Shown: positions 56,628-64,000 of the stretch, one piece after another | How the letters are laid out: the number at the start of each line of letters is the position of its first letter | Position numbering within the stretch: the stretch's first letter is position 1 | Assembly: GCF_040267705.1 (NCBI RefSeq) | Contig: NZ_CP158374.1 | Location: 1,240,001 to 1,304,000, forward strand | DNA: 64,000 bases | From: Agromyces sp. G08B096 | GTDB lineage: Bacteria > Actinomycetota > Actinomycetes > Actinomycetales > Microbacteriaceae | Direction of reading: 5' to 3' | The notes under the pieces: generated by a model | Databases searched by the model: none | Told to the model about the DNA's origin: nothing | What the model saw: only the letters and a program-made list of their open reading frames with translations | Position numbers and translations under genes: made by a program

Positions 56628-57476
56628 ATGTCCTCCGACCTCCAGGCCGACGGCGCCGCCGACGCCCTCCAGCCCGCCGCGGTCGCCGTGGCCGTCGCGC
56701 AGTTCGCCGCCGTGGCGGACCCCGACGCCAACCTGGCCGAGATCGACCGGCTCGCGCGACGCGCGGTCGAGCGGGGAGCGCGCGTCGTCGTCTTCCCCGA
56801 GTACTCGATGAGCTTCACCCCCGAGCCCGGCCAGGAGATGCTCGACGCCGCCGAACCGCTCGACGGCGAGTTCGTGCGTGCGCTCGGCGATCTCGCCGCG
56901 GAACTCGGCGTGCACCTCGTGGCGGGTGTGATCGAGCAGGCGGCCGACCGCGGGCGGTTCCACAACACCGTCGTGGCGCTCGACCCCTCTGGCGCCCTGG
57001 TCGCCCGGTACCGCAAGCTCCACCTGTACGACGCCTTCGGGCAGCGGGAGTCCGACGTGGTGCAGCCGGGCGCGATCGAGCCGCCGGAGCTGTTCGAGGC
57101 GGGCGGGCTCCGGTTCGGGCTGCAGACCTGCTACGACGCGCGCTTCCCCGAGGTCACCCGTCGTGTCGTCGATGCGGGCGCCGACGTCGTGTGCATGCCC
57201 GCGGAATGGGTGCGCGGTCCGCTGAAGGAGGCGCACTGGCGCACGCTCACGACCGCACGCGCGCTGGAGAACACCGTCTACGTGGCCGCGGCCGACCAGG
57301 CGCCCCCGGTGAGCGCGGGCAACAGCATGATCGTCGACCCGATGGGCGTCGAGCTCGCGACCATCGGGGAGGAGACCGACGTCGCCGTCGCGTGGCTCTC
57401 GCGGGAACGCCTCGACGCGGTGCGCCGGGTGAATCCGGCGCTCTCACTGCGGCGGTTCGTCGTCGTCGAGCGCTGA
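56628..57476 (+). CDS. Carbon-nitrogen hydrolase (nitrilase superfamily)
   Basis: 282 residues. The Glu-Lys-Cys triad is complete: Glu58 in VVVFPEYS, Lys130 in YRKLHLYD, Cys168 in LQTCYDARFPE. The KLHLYDAF context resembles the omega-amidase/Nit and deaminated-glutathione amidase branch. Hydrolyses an amide C-N bond in the cytosol; the substrate is not determined. The ~20-residue Ala-rich N-terminus before the first strand is unusual but lies after the leaderless start, so it is probably translated. Convergent with the aminotransferase gene; omega-amidase and a glutamine transaminase act together in other organisms. Confidence 0.88.
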   Translation: MSSDLQADGAADALQPAAVAVAVAQFAAVADPDANLAEIDRLARRAVERGARVVVFPEYSMSFTPEPGQEMLDAAEPLDGEFVRALGDLAAELGVHLVAGVIEQAADRGRFHNTVVALDPSGALVARYRKLHLYDAFGQRESDVVQPGAIEPPELFEAGGLRFGLQTCYDARFPEVTRRVVDAGADVVCMPAEWVRGPLKEAHWRTLTTARALENTVYVAAADQAPPVSAGNSMIVDPMGVELATIGEETDVAVAWLSRERLDAVRRVNPALSLRRFVVVER

Positions 57477-57527
57477 CCCGCCCCGGCCGGCGGCAGGCGG
57501 TATGCGGCAGGCCTCAGGCGGTGGACG

Positions 57528-58745
57528 TCAGCCGGCGCCCAGCCGGCTGAGCCGGGCCGAGGCCGCTTCGAGCACGTCGAGGCGCTTGCAGAAGGCGAAG
57601 CGCACGAGGCTCGCGACGTCGCCGCGCCGCTCGGGGCCGACGAACGCGGAGACGGGCACGCCGACCACGCCCGCGAGCTCGGGCAGGCGTCGGCAGAACG
57701 CGTCGGCGTCGTCCACGCCGAGCGGTGCGGCGTCGGCCACGATGAAGTAGCCGGCGCCGGGCAGCGCGATCTCGAACCCCGCGGAGGTGAGCCCCGAGGC
57801 GAGCACGTCGCGCTTCCGCCCGAGGGCGCCCGCGAGTCCGGCGAACACGGCGTCTGGCAGGCCGAGCCCGGTGGCGATGGCGGGCTGGAACGGCGCGCCG
57901 TTCACGAAGGTCAGGTACTGCTTGACGGCGAGCACGGCCGTCACCAGGTGGGCCGGCGCGGTGAGCCAGCCGATCTTCCACCCCGTCGTCGAGAACGTCT
58001 TGCCGCCCGAGGAGATGGAGATCGTGCGCTCGCGTGCACCCGGGAGGGTCGCGACCGGCACGTGGGCGCCCTCGAACACGAGGTGCTCGTAGACCTCGTC
58101 GGTGACGATGAGGGCGTCGTGCCGCTCGGCCAGGGCCACGACCAGCTCGAGCGTCGGGACGTCGAGCACCGCGCCCGTGGGATTGTGCGGAGTGTTCACC
58201 AGGATGAGCCGGGTCCGGTCGGTGACCGCGGCGCGGAGCTCCGCAGGGTCGGGCGCCCAGTCGGGGAAGCGCAGTGGGACGGTGCGGAGCACGCCGCCCG
58301 CACGTGCGACGAGCGCGGCGTAGGCGTCGTATGCGGGCTCGAAGGCGACGACCTCGTCGCCCGGCTCGACGAAGGCGAGGATGGATGCCGCGAGCGCCTC
58401 GGTCGCGCCCGCCGTCACGAGCACCTCGGTGTCGGCATCCGTCGCGAGGCCGTACCAGTGCGCCTGGTGACGAGCGATCGCCTCCCGGAGGACGGGCAGG
58501 CCGCGGCCCGGCGGATACTGGTTCACCCCGTCGGCGATCGCCTGGCGCGCGGCCTCGAGCACCTCCGAGGGGCCGTCCTCGTCGGGGAAGCCCTGCCCGA
58601 GGTTGATCGCGCCGGAGGCCGCCGCGAGCGCGCTCATCTCCGCGAAGATCGTGGGCCGCACGGTGCCGTCGGAGCCGAGCAGGCCGGCCCCGGCCGCGGT
58701 GCGCTGCCAGGGGGCGAGCCGGTCGGGGGGAGGGGCATCCGTCAC
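57528..58745 (-). CDS. PLP-dependent aminotransferase, class I/II
   Basis: 405 residues from GTG 58745; GTG 58751 is two codons further upstream but a TACGGT -10 six bases before 58745 selects the second GTG. Fold-type I motifs: INLGQGFPDEDGP, GATEALAASILA, NTPHNPTGAVLD (Asn), VTDEVYEHLVF (Asp/Tyr) and SSGGKTFSTTGWKIGW with the Schiff-base Lys. NLGQGFPD is typical of kynurenine/glutamine-oxoacid aminotransferases. Cytosolic; could supply oxo-amides to the adjacent nitrilase-family enzyme if the latter is an omega-amidase. Confidence 0.87.
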   Translation of the reverse strand: MTDAPPPDRLAPWQRTAAGAGLLGSDGTVRPTIFAEMSALAAASGAINLGQGFPDEDGPSEVLEAARQAIADGVNQYPPGRGLPVLREAIARHQAHWYGLATDADTEVLVTAGATEALAASILAFVEPGDEVVAFEPAYDAYAALVARAGGVLRTVPLRFPDWAPDPAELRAAVTDRTRLILVNTPHNPTGAVLDVPTLELVVALAERHDALIVTDEVYEHLVFEGAHVPVATLPGARERTISISSGGKTFSTTGWKIGWLTAPAHLVTAVLAVKQYLTFVNGAPFQPAIATGLGLPDAVFAGLAGALGRKRDVLASGLTSAGFEIALPGAGYFIVADAAPLGVDDADAFCRRLPELAGVVGVPVSAFVGPERRGDVASLVRFAFCKRLDVLEAASARLSRLGAG

Positions 58746-58751
58746 GTTCAC

Positions 58752-58757
58752 ACCGTA
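58752..58757 (-). promoter_or_regulatory. -10 element of leaderless aminotransferase promoter
   Basis: TACGGT on the minus strand, six bases (GTGAAC), then GTG 58745. Confidence 0.55.
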
Positions 58758-58891
58758 CGTCAGGGTGCGGCGGCTACGCTGATTCCTCGCGTCCGGATGA
58801 CTCCCGGTGAAGGGATAGCGGACTCATAGACTTCGCCGATGCCCTGCACAGACTGCCCGTCGAGCATGGGGATCGCTTGGAAGGAGCAGAC

Positions 58892-60538
58892 ATGACCGAC
58901 AACCAGCACGACCCGGCGCTGCGCGGCGAGACGCAGGGGGAGCCCGAGGAGCTCCGGCAGGCGGCAGCGGCCGCGCCGGAGGTGCCGGCTCCGGTCGAGG
59001 AGCCCGCGACCGACGCGACCGCGACGTCACGGCCCGCCGCCGAGACGGCGCAGCAGCCGGCTCCGGCGCAGCCCCAGCCCGCCGCAGCCGCACCGGCACC
59101 GCAGCCGCAGCCGCCGGCGCAGCCGACCGGCACCGTCTACGCCCCCGGCCAGACCCCGCAGCCGTACCACGCGCCGCAGTACAGCCACCAGCCTCCGGCA
59201 TACGCCGCTCCCGGTGCCACGCAGCCTACCCAGCCGCTGCCCGGCAACGTGCCGCCCGGCAGCGTGCCCCCCGCCTTCGGCGGTCCGGCGGCGCCCGCCG
59301 CCTCCGAGCCGAAGCCCCGCCGTGCCGGCTTCGGCATCGCCGCCGCGATCGTCGCCGCCGCCCTCATCAGCGGCGGGGCCGGCGTGGGCGTCGGCGCGGC
59401 CGTCGTGAGCAGCCAGGCCTCCTCCGACGCGGGGAACGGCGGCAGCAGCAGCCCCGAGAGCATCGTCGTGAACGACACCGACTCGGTCAACCAGATCACC
59501 GCGGTCGCCGCGAAGGCGAGCCCCAGCGTCGTCACCATCTCCGTGCAGGGCGGCCAGGCCGGCGGCACCGGATCCGGCATCATCCTCTCCGAGGACGGCT
59601 ACGTGCTGACCAACACCCACGTCGTCACGCTCGACGGCACCACCGGGGACCCCGCGATCCAGGTGAAGACCAACGACGGCCGCCTCTACACGGCCGAGCT
59701 CATCGGCACCGACCCGCTCTCCGACCTCGCGGTCATCAAGCTGGCGGATGCCTCGGGCCTTGAGCCGCTCGAGTTCGCCGACTCCGACGAGCTGAACGTC
59801 GGCGACACCGCCATCGCGATCGGCGCGCCGCTCGGCCTGTCGGGAACCGTGACGAACGGCATCGTCAGCGCCCTGAACCGCAGCATCGACGTGCAGTCGT
59901 CGGCGGCGCCCGAGACGCCCGACGACAGCGAGGGCGACGACCAGGAGCAGCAGGAGGGGCAGAGCCCGTTCGACTTCTGGAACTTCGACGTCCCCGGCGA
60001 GCAGGACCAGCAGCAGCGTTCGGCGTCCGGCGGGACCATCTCGATCCCGGTCATCCAGACCGACGCGGCGATCAACCCGGGCAACTCGGGAGGCGCGCTG
60101 CTCGATGCCGAGGGCAAGCTCATCGGCGTGAATGTGGCCATCCTCTCGGCCGGCGGCTCGTCGACCGAGGCGGGCAACATCGGCGTCGGTTTCGCCGTGC
60201 CGGCGAACCTCGCCGAGCGCGTCGCCAAGGAGCTCATCGAGAACGGCTCGGCGACGCACGGGCTGCTGGGTGCGACCGTCACGAGCGCGCAGACCGCCGA
60301 GGACGCCTCCACCGTGGGCGCCCTGATCACCGAGGTGTCGCAGGGCGGGGCGGCCGAGTCGGCCGGCCTCCAGGCCGGCGACGTCGTGACCGAGTTCAAC
60401 GGCATCCCGATCACCGACCAGACCGACCTCACCGCGCAGGTGCGCGCTCAGGAGGGCGGGGCGAAGGCCGAGCTCACCTACGTGCGCGACGGCGAGGCGA
60501 AGACCGTCGACGTCACGCTCGGCACGTTCGAGGGCTGA
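58892..60538 (+). CDS. HtrA/DegP-type membrane-anchored serine protease with PDZ domain
   Basis: 548 residues from ATG 58892 (ribosome site GGAAGGAG, seven bases upstream). A ~140-residue Pro/Gln/Ala-rich cytosolic tail, one membrane helix (about 146-172), then the extracytoplasmic trypsin-like domain: His243 (NTHVVT), Asp278 (PLSDLAVI), Ser399 (NPGNSGGALLD). C-terminal PDZ (about 455-545). Between the second barrel strand and the Ser lies an acidic Gln/Glu/Asp-rich insertion (341-378). Envelope quality control or signalling protease. Its TACGCT/TAGACT promoter elements lie about 70-120 nt upstream. Confidence 0.93.
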   Translation: MTDNQHDPALRGETQGEPEELRQAAAAAPEVPAPVEEPATDATATSRPAAETAQQPAPAQPQPAAAAPAPQPQPPAQPTGTVYAPGQTPQPYHAPQYSHQPPAYAAPGATQPTQPLPGNVPPGSVPPAFGGPAAPAASEPKPRRAGFGIAAAIVAAALISGGAGVGVGAAVVSSQASSDAGNGGSSSPESIVVNDTDSVNQITAVAAKASPSVVTISVQGGQAGGTGSGIILSEDGYVLTNTHVVTLDGTTGDPAIQVKTNDGRLYTAELIGTDPLSDLAVIKLADASGLEPLEFADSDELNVGDTAIAIGAPLGLSGTVTNGIVSALNRSIDVQSSAAPETPDDSEGDDQEQQEGQSPFDFWNFDVPGEQDQQQRSASGGTISIPVIQTDAAINPGNSGGALLDAEGKLIGVNVAILSAGGSSTEAGNIGVGFAVPANLAERVAKELIENGSATHGLLGATVTSAQTAEDASTVGALITEVSQGGAAESAGLQAGDVVTEFNGIPITDQTDLTAQVRAQEGGAKAELTYVRDGEAKTVDVTLGTFEG

Positions 60539-60556
60539 GACCCGTCAGTGACCGCC

Positions 60557-60590
60557 CGGAGGGCCGGCGCCGCGAGGCGCCGGCCCTCCG
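60557..60590 (+). terminator. Strong terminator hairpin after the HtrA gene
   Basis: Perfect 15-bp GC stem (60557-60571 with 60576-60590) closed by a GCGA (GNRA-type) tetraloop. No U-run. Confidence 0.85.
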
Positions 60591-60612
60591 CGGCGTCTCA
60601 GGGGACGACTGC

Positions 60613-60618
60613 TAGGCT
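60613..60618 (+). promoter_or_regulatory. -10 element of the glycopolymer cluster promoter
   Basis: TAGGCT about 28 nt before TTG 60646; the short leader contains GTGAGGA as ribosome site, so this one is not leaderless. Confidence 0.5.
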
Positions 60619-60645
60619 CGATCGACCGAGCACGAGTGAGGACCA

Positions 60646-61701
60646 TTGCCCCAAGAGTCACCGGAGGCGACCACGTCGCCTGCCGCCGGCGTCTCCTACG
60701 TCATGCCGGTGCTGAACGACGCGTCCCACGTCCGCCAGGCGGTCGAGTCGATCCTCGAGCAGGACTACTCCGGCCCGGTCGAGGTGCTCATCGCCCTCGG
60801 CCCGTCGATCGACGGCACCGCCGAGCTGGTCGGCGATCTCGCCGGCAGCGACCGCCGGGTTCGGATCCTCGAGAACGAGGTCGGTTCCACGCCCGCCGGC
60901 CTCAACATCGGCATCCGGGCCGCACGCTACCCGGTCATCGTGCGCGTCGACTCGCACTCGATGCTCCCGAGCGACTACACCCGGATCGCCGTCGCGACGC
61001 TCGAGCGCACGGGCGCCGACAACGTCGGCGGCATCATGGCCGCCCACGGCGAGACCCCGTTCGAGCGGGCGGTCGCGCTCGCCTACGGCACGAAGGTCGG
61101 GCTCGGCGGCACGCCGCTGCACGTCGGCGGAGCGGAAGGCCCCGCCGAGACGGTCTACCTCGGCGTGTTCCGCGCTTCGGCACTGCATCGCGTCGGCCTC
61201 TTCGACGAGGACATCAAGCGCGGGCAGGACTGGGAGCTGAACCGTCGCATCCGCGAGCAGGGCGGCGTCGTCTGGTTCACGCCCGACCTGTCGGTCACCT
61301 ACCGCCCGCGCTCCAGCCTCGAGCGGCTCGCGAGGCAGATGTTCTCCACCGGGCTCTGGCGCGGCGAGCTCGCCCGCCGGTTCCCGGCCGCCAACGGCAT
61401 CCGCTACTTCGTCCCGCCGGCGACGCTCGTCGGCCTCGTCCTCGGTACCCTGCTCGGCATCGCCGGCATCGTCCAGGCCGTCGCGGGCGCCCAGCCATGG
61501 CTGCTGCTCGGCTTCGCCGTGCCCCTCGTGTACGCGCTCTTCGTGGTCGGCGCGACCGTCAGGTACGCTCGCGGAGCGGGTGGCGCGACGGCGAGCCGAT
61601 TCCTGGTGGTGCTGCCGTGCATCCACCTCGCCTGGGGCGCCGGGTTCGTCCTCGGGTTTCTGTCACTGGCGCGCAATATCGCCGCCCACACGGGAAGGTG
61701 A
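60646..61701 (+). CDS. Glycosyltransferase family 2, ExoA-like, with C-terminal membrane helices
   Basis: 351 residues, TTG start. GT2 domain: VSYVMPVLNDASHVRQAVESILEQDY, the DxD-equivalent VRVDSHSML, and QDWELNRRIREQGG (acidic base region). Two or three C-terminal membrane helices (ATLVGLVLGTLLGIAGIV, WLLLGFAVPLVYALFVV, and one near the end). Resembles succinoglycan ExoA-type transferases that extend a lipid-linked glycan from a nucleotide sugar on the inner face. First gene of a tight cluster: the next starts 5 nt after its stop. Confidence 0.85.
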   Translation: MPQESPEATTSPAAGVSYVMPVLNDASHVRQAVESILEQDYSGPVEVLIALGPSIDGTAELVGDLAGSDRRVRILENEVGSTPAGLNIGIRAARYPVIVRVDSHSMLPSDYTRIAVATLERTGADNVGGIMAAHGETPFERAVALAYGTKVGLGGTPLHVGGAEGPAETVYLGVFRASALHRVGLFDEDIKRGQDWELNRRIREQGGVVWFTPDLSVTYRPRSSLERLARQMFSTGLWRGELARRFPAANGIRYFVPPATLVGLVLGTLLGIAGIVQAVAGAQPWLLLGFAVPLVYALFVVGATVRYARGAGGATASRFLVVLPCIHLAWGAGFVLGFLSLARNIAAHTGR

Positions 61702-61705
61702 GCCG

Positions 61706-62512
61706 ATGACCGCTTCCGCACTCGAGCGGCCGGGGAGCATCGCCGAGCTCAAGGCCGTCACGCAGCCGCCTGAGGTCCGCGGCCGCCGCAACGCCGAGCA
61801 CTGGACGGCCTCGCTGTACCTCAGGCGCCTGTCGCCCTATCTCACCTGGGTGCTCCTGAAGACGCCGATCTCGGCGAACGGCGTCACCTTCCTCATGATC
61901 CTCGTCGGCTGGTCGACCGCGGCGGTGCTGCTGATCCCCGGCATCTGGGGTGCGCTGCTCGCGGTCGTGCTCGGGCAGCTGCAGATGCTCGTCGACTGCT
62001 GCGACGGCGAGGTCGCGAGGTGGCGACGCACCTCGTCGCCCGCCGGCGTCTTCCTCGACAAGGTCGGCCACTACACGACCGAGGCGCTCATCCCGCTGGC
62101 GCTCGGCATCCGGGCCGCGGCGTATCCGCTGGAGTTCCCCGCGGACTTCCTCTGGACGACGATCGCGGCGCTGCTCGCGCTCGTCATCGTGCTGAACAAG
62201 GCGCTGAACGACATGGTGCACGTCGCACGTGCGAACGCGGGGCTCGCGAAGCTCGCCGACACGCACGGTGAGACCGCGCCGCGCAGCGGCCTCGTGGCGA
62301 AGCTCCGCAAGGCCGCGCGCTTCGTGCCGTTCCACCGGCTGTACCACTCCGTCGAACTCACGCTCATCGCGCTCGCCGCGGCGCTCGTCGGCCTCGTCGC
62401 GGGTCAACCGCTCGTCGACCGGGTCGTGGTGGCCGCGCTGCTCCCGCTCGCGGTGCTCGCGCTCGCGGGCCACTTCGTGGCGATCATGGCGAGCCGCCGT
62501 GTCCGCGCCTGA
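61706..62512 (+). CDS. CDP-alcohol phosphatidyltransferase-family protein with altered motif
   Basis: 268 residues from ATG 61706 (GGAAGGTG ribosome site). Six predicted membrane helices. The family signature DGx2ARx8Gx3Dx3D is present as DGEVARW...GVFLDKVGH: the final Asp, the proposed catalytic base, is His. An extra Cys pair (DCCDGEVAR) precedes it. Family members join a CDP-activated alcohol to lipid or polyol; between two GT2 genes and a glycerophosphotransferase-like gene it probably makes a phosphodiester-linked building block. A helical cytosolic N-terminus (about 1-45) contains GRRNAEHWTASLYLRRLSPY. Confidence 0.8.
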   Translation: MTASALERPGSIAELKAVTQPPEVRGRRNAEHWTASLYLRRLSPYLTWVLLKTPISANGVTFLMILVGWSTAAVLLIPGIWGALLAVVLGQLQMLVDCCDGEVARWRRTSSPAGVFLDKVGHYTTEALIPLALGIRAAAYPLEFPADFLWTTIAALLALVIVLNKALNDMVHVARANAGLAKLADTHGETAPRSGLVAKLRKAARFVPFHRLYHSVELTLIALAAALVGLVAGQPLVDRVVVAALLPLAVLALAGHFVAIMASRRVRA

Positions 62513-63428
62513 GCCGGCGCACCGCTGCCCCGATCCCGGCGCGGAGGGCGCCGCGCCGCGCATCGGCGTCGTGGTGCTCACGATGGGCCGCCGCCCCGAC
62601 GACCTCGTCCGGGGCATCCGCAGCGTCCTGGCGCAGCGCGACGTCGTGACGGACGTCGTCGTCGTCGGCAACGGCTGGGATCCGGCGACGAGCGATCCGC
62701 CGCTGCCGCCCGCCGTGGCGACGGTGCATCTGCCCGAGAACCTCGGCATCCCCGCCGGACGCAACCGCGGGGTGCCGCACGTGACGGGCGACCTGCTGTT
62801 CTTCCTCGATGACGACGCGTTCCTGCCGCACCACGACTTCCTCGCCCGCGGCGCGCACATGCTCGCCGACCGGCCCGAGCTCGGCCTGATCCAGCCTCGG
62901 GTCGTCGACCCCGAGGGGCTCGTATCTCCGCGTCGCTGGATCCCGCGCATCCGCAAGGGCGACCCGGCGCACTCCTCGCCCGTGTTCAGCTGCTGGGAGG
63001 GCGCCGTGCTGCTGCCCCGCGCGGTCTTCGACCAGGCCGGTGGTTGGGGCGACCCGTACTTCTATGCGCATGAGGGCATCGAACTGGCGTGGCGCGTCTG
63101 GGACACGGGCCGCATCGCCTGGTATGCGGGCGACCTCGAGGCGGGGCATCCGGTCATCGACCCGGCCCGTCACGCCGAGTACTACCGGCTGAATGCGCGG
63201 AACCGCGTGTGGCTCGCCAAACGCAACCTCCCTGCGGTGCTCGTGCCGTTCTACGTCGGCTCATGGACGGCGGTGCAGGTGCTGCGCTGGGCGCGGCATC
63301 CGTCACGGCTGCGCGCCTGGTTCGGCGGCTGGGCGGCGGGCTGGCGCGAGCGGCCCGGCGGTCGGCGGCCCCTGCGCTGGCGCACCGTGTGGCGGATGAC
63401 CCGTGCGGGGCGTCCGCCCGTGATCTGA
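62499..63428 (+). CDS. Glycosyltransferase family 2
   Basis: 309 residues from GTG 62499, overlapping the previous gene by 14 nt. RIGVVVLTMGRRPDDLVRGIRSVLAQ opens a GT-A fold; FFLDDDAFLPHHDFLARG holds the DDD metal/nucleotide site, NLGIPAGRNRG is the usual loop, and AHEGIELAWRVWDTGR gives the acidic catalytic segment. The C-terminus has a single amphipathic or weak membrane stretch (VLVPFYVGSWTAVQVLRWAR). Similar to rhamnosyl/galactosyl transferases of cell-wall polymers. Translationally coupled to the CDP-alcohol transferase. Confidence 0.83.
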   Translation: MSAPEPAHRCPDPGAEGAAPRIGVVVLTMGRRPDDLVRGIRSVLAQRDVVTDVVVVGNGWDPATSDPPLPPAVATVHLPENLGIPAGRNRGVPHVTGDLLFFLDDDAFLPHHDFLARGAHMLADRPELGLIQPRVVDPEGLVSPRRWIPRIRKGDPAHSSPVFSCWEGAVLLPRAVFDQAGGWGDPYFYAHEGIELAWRVWDTGRIAWYAGDLEAGHPVIDPARHAEYYRLNARNRVWLAKRNLPAVLVPFYVGSWTAVQVLRWARHPSRLRAWFGGWAAGWRERPGGRRPLRWRTVWRMTRAGRPPVI

Positions 63429-63506
63429 GCGCTCCGCCCCCGTAACGATCGCCTGACAGTCGGCTCCCGCCGCACCTCGACGGACATGGCTCCGCGCGGA
63501 GGTCGT

Positions 63507-63512
63507 TACCCT
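63507..63512 (+). promoter_or_regulatory. -10 element of leaderless promoter of the last gene
   Basis: TACCCT, six bases (TGGACA), then GTG 63519. Confidence 0.6.
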
Positions 63513-63518
63513 TGGACA

Positions 63519-64000
63519 GTGGGATTGAGGACTGACGCCAGGCGAGCCGTGAAGCTCGCGAAGAACGTCGTGGCATCGCGGCGGGCGCAGCGCGCACTGC
63601 AGGCGAAGCTCGCCGCGCAGCCCCCGCTCGAGCCGCACCGCTACCGCATCGGGGTGTACTTCGCCGACGGCAAGGTGAACCTCTACCAGCTGCGGCAGTG
63701 GTATGCGCCGCTCGCCGAACTCGCGAAGACGCACCCCGTGCTCATCCTCAGCCGCGCCTCGGGTGCCGCCCTCACCCTCCTCGACGAGTCGCCGCTGCCC
63801 GTCGCGTACGTGCGCCGCGTCGCCGACCTCGAACGCGTCATCCACGAGCAGGACCTGCACCTCGTGCTGTACGTGAACCAGAACGCGAAGAACTTCCAGA
63901 TGATGCGTTACGGGCGCCGCTGGCACGTGTTCATCAACCACGGCGAGTCCGACAAGATGTACATGACCACCAACCAGTTCAAGGCGTACGACTACGCCCT
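63519..64000 (+). CDS. CDP-glycerol glycerophosphotransferase-like protein (3' end outside window)
   Basis: The first 160 residues are visible from GTG 63519 to the window edge. A basic N-terminal helix is followed by RIGVYFADGKVNLYQLRQWYAPLAELAKTHPVLILSR, VLYVNQNAKNFQMMRYGRRWHVFINHGESDKMYMTTNQFKAYDY; the last block (HVFINHGESDK plus NQFKAYDY) is characteristic of TagB/TagF-type glycerophosphotransferases that polymerise poly(glycerol-phosphate) in teichoic-acid synthesis. It supports a teichoic-acid-like product for the upstream cluster. The catalytic C-terminal part is not visible. Confidence 0.8.
   Translation, partial: MGLRTDARRAVKLAKNVVASRRAQRALQAKLAAQPPLEPHRYRIGVYFADGKVNLYQLRQWYAPLAELAKTHPVLILSRASGAALTLLDESPLPVAYVRRVADLERVIHEQDLHLVLYVNQNAKNFQMMRYGRRWHVFINHGESDKMYMTTNQFKAYDYA

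Noticed and set aside
1..64000. Mobile elements, integrases, prophage or CRISPR arrays
   Set aside because: No transposase or integrase motifs, no regularly spaced repeats, and no compositional island was found.

Overview
The window is GC-rich (roughly 70% or more), gene-dense actinobacterial chromosome. Gene content, strong GAC/GCC/CTC codon use, many GTG starts, the frequent heptamer GGATGCC/GGCATCC and abundant leaderless promoters point to the family Microbacteriaceae (Agromyces-like is my guess; genus not provable here). I see no insertion sequence, prophage, integrase or CRISPR array; this reads as core chromosome with a few accessory patches.

Region 1 (1-25 kb) resembles, from memory, the Mycobacterium tuberculosis Rv1201c-Rv1240 neighbourhood: end of citrate synthase, a penicillin-acylase-type hydrolase, divergent dapD/dapE (lysine and peptidoglycan precursor), a GT-C membrane mannosyltransferase-like protein, the small DUF3117 protein, an O-methyltransferase, tatB, a MATE exporter, succinate-semialdehyde dehydrogenase, a GPH sugar symporter coupled to a PLP decarboxylase, then the minus-strand operon MgtE-like/DUF1003/Mrp/lipoprotein, a 17M-like stress protein, a PGPGW membrane protein, aminopeptidase P, an EEP-family phosphatase, a PHP-domain protein and a DEAD-box RNA helicase.

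Region 2 (25-45 kb) resembles a second conserved actinobacterial block (Rv3193c-Rv3211): ferritin-like protein, small membrane protein, DUF3107, the DNA-end resection pair adnA-adnB, a phosphotransferase-fold protein that has lost its catalytic residues, nudC, a short uvrD2, an E1/cyclodehydratase-like protein, a DUF2342 zincin-like protein, a YlbL-type Lon/PDZ protease and a UPF0182 membrane protein.

Region 3 (45-58.8 kb) is more accessory: a secreted GH18 chitinase, the initiator tRNA with promoter and terminator, an imine-reductase-like gene divergent from a MarR-controlled SDR operon, a membrane methyltransferase, the RNA-polymerase motor helR behind a rifamycin-associated-element-like palindrome shared with a divergent FMN reductase, a ClbS/DfsB-like protein, a secreted zinc metalloprotease, a nitrilase-family hydrolase and an aminotransferase.

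Region 4 (58.8-64 kb) is an HtrA-type protease followed by a glycopolymer cluster (GT2, CDP-alcohol transferase with an altered motif, GT2, start of a CDP-glycerol glycerophosphotransferase-like gene).

The points most worth following up are the RAE-like element between helR and an FMN reductase, about 20 promoters of form TANNNT-N6/7-ATG/GTG, an operator-like palindrome on the MarR operon promoter, several enzymes missing hallmark residues (Mrp, phosphotransferase, CDP-alcohol transferase), and short duplications that copy gene ends together with their stop codons.
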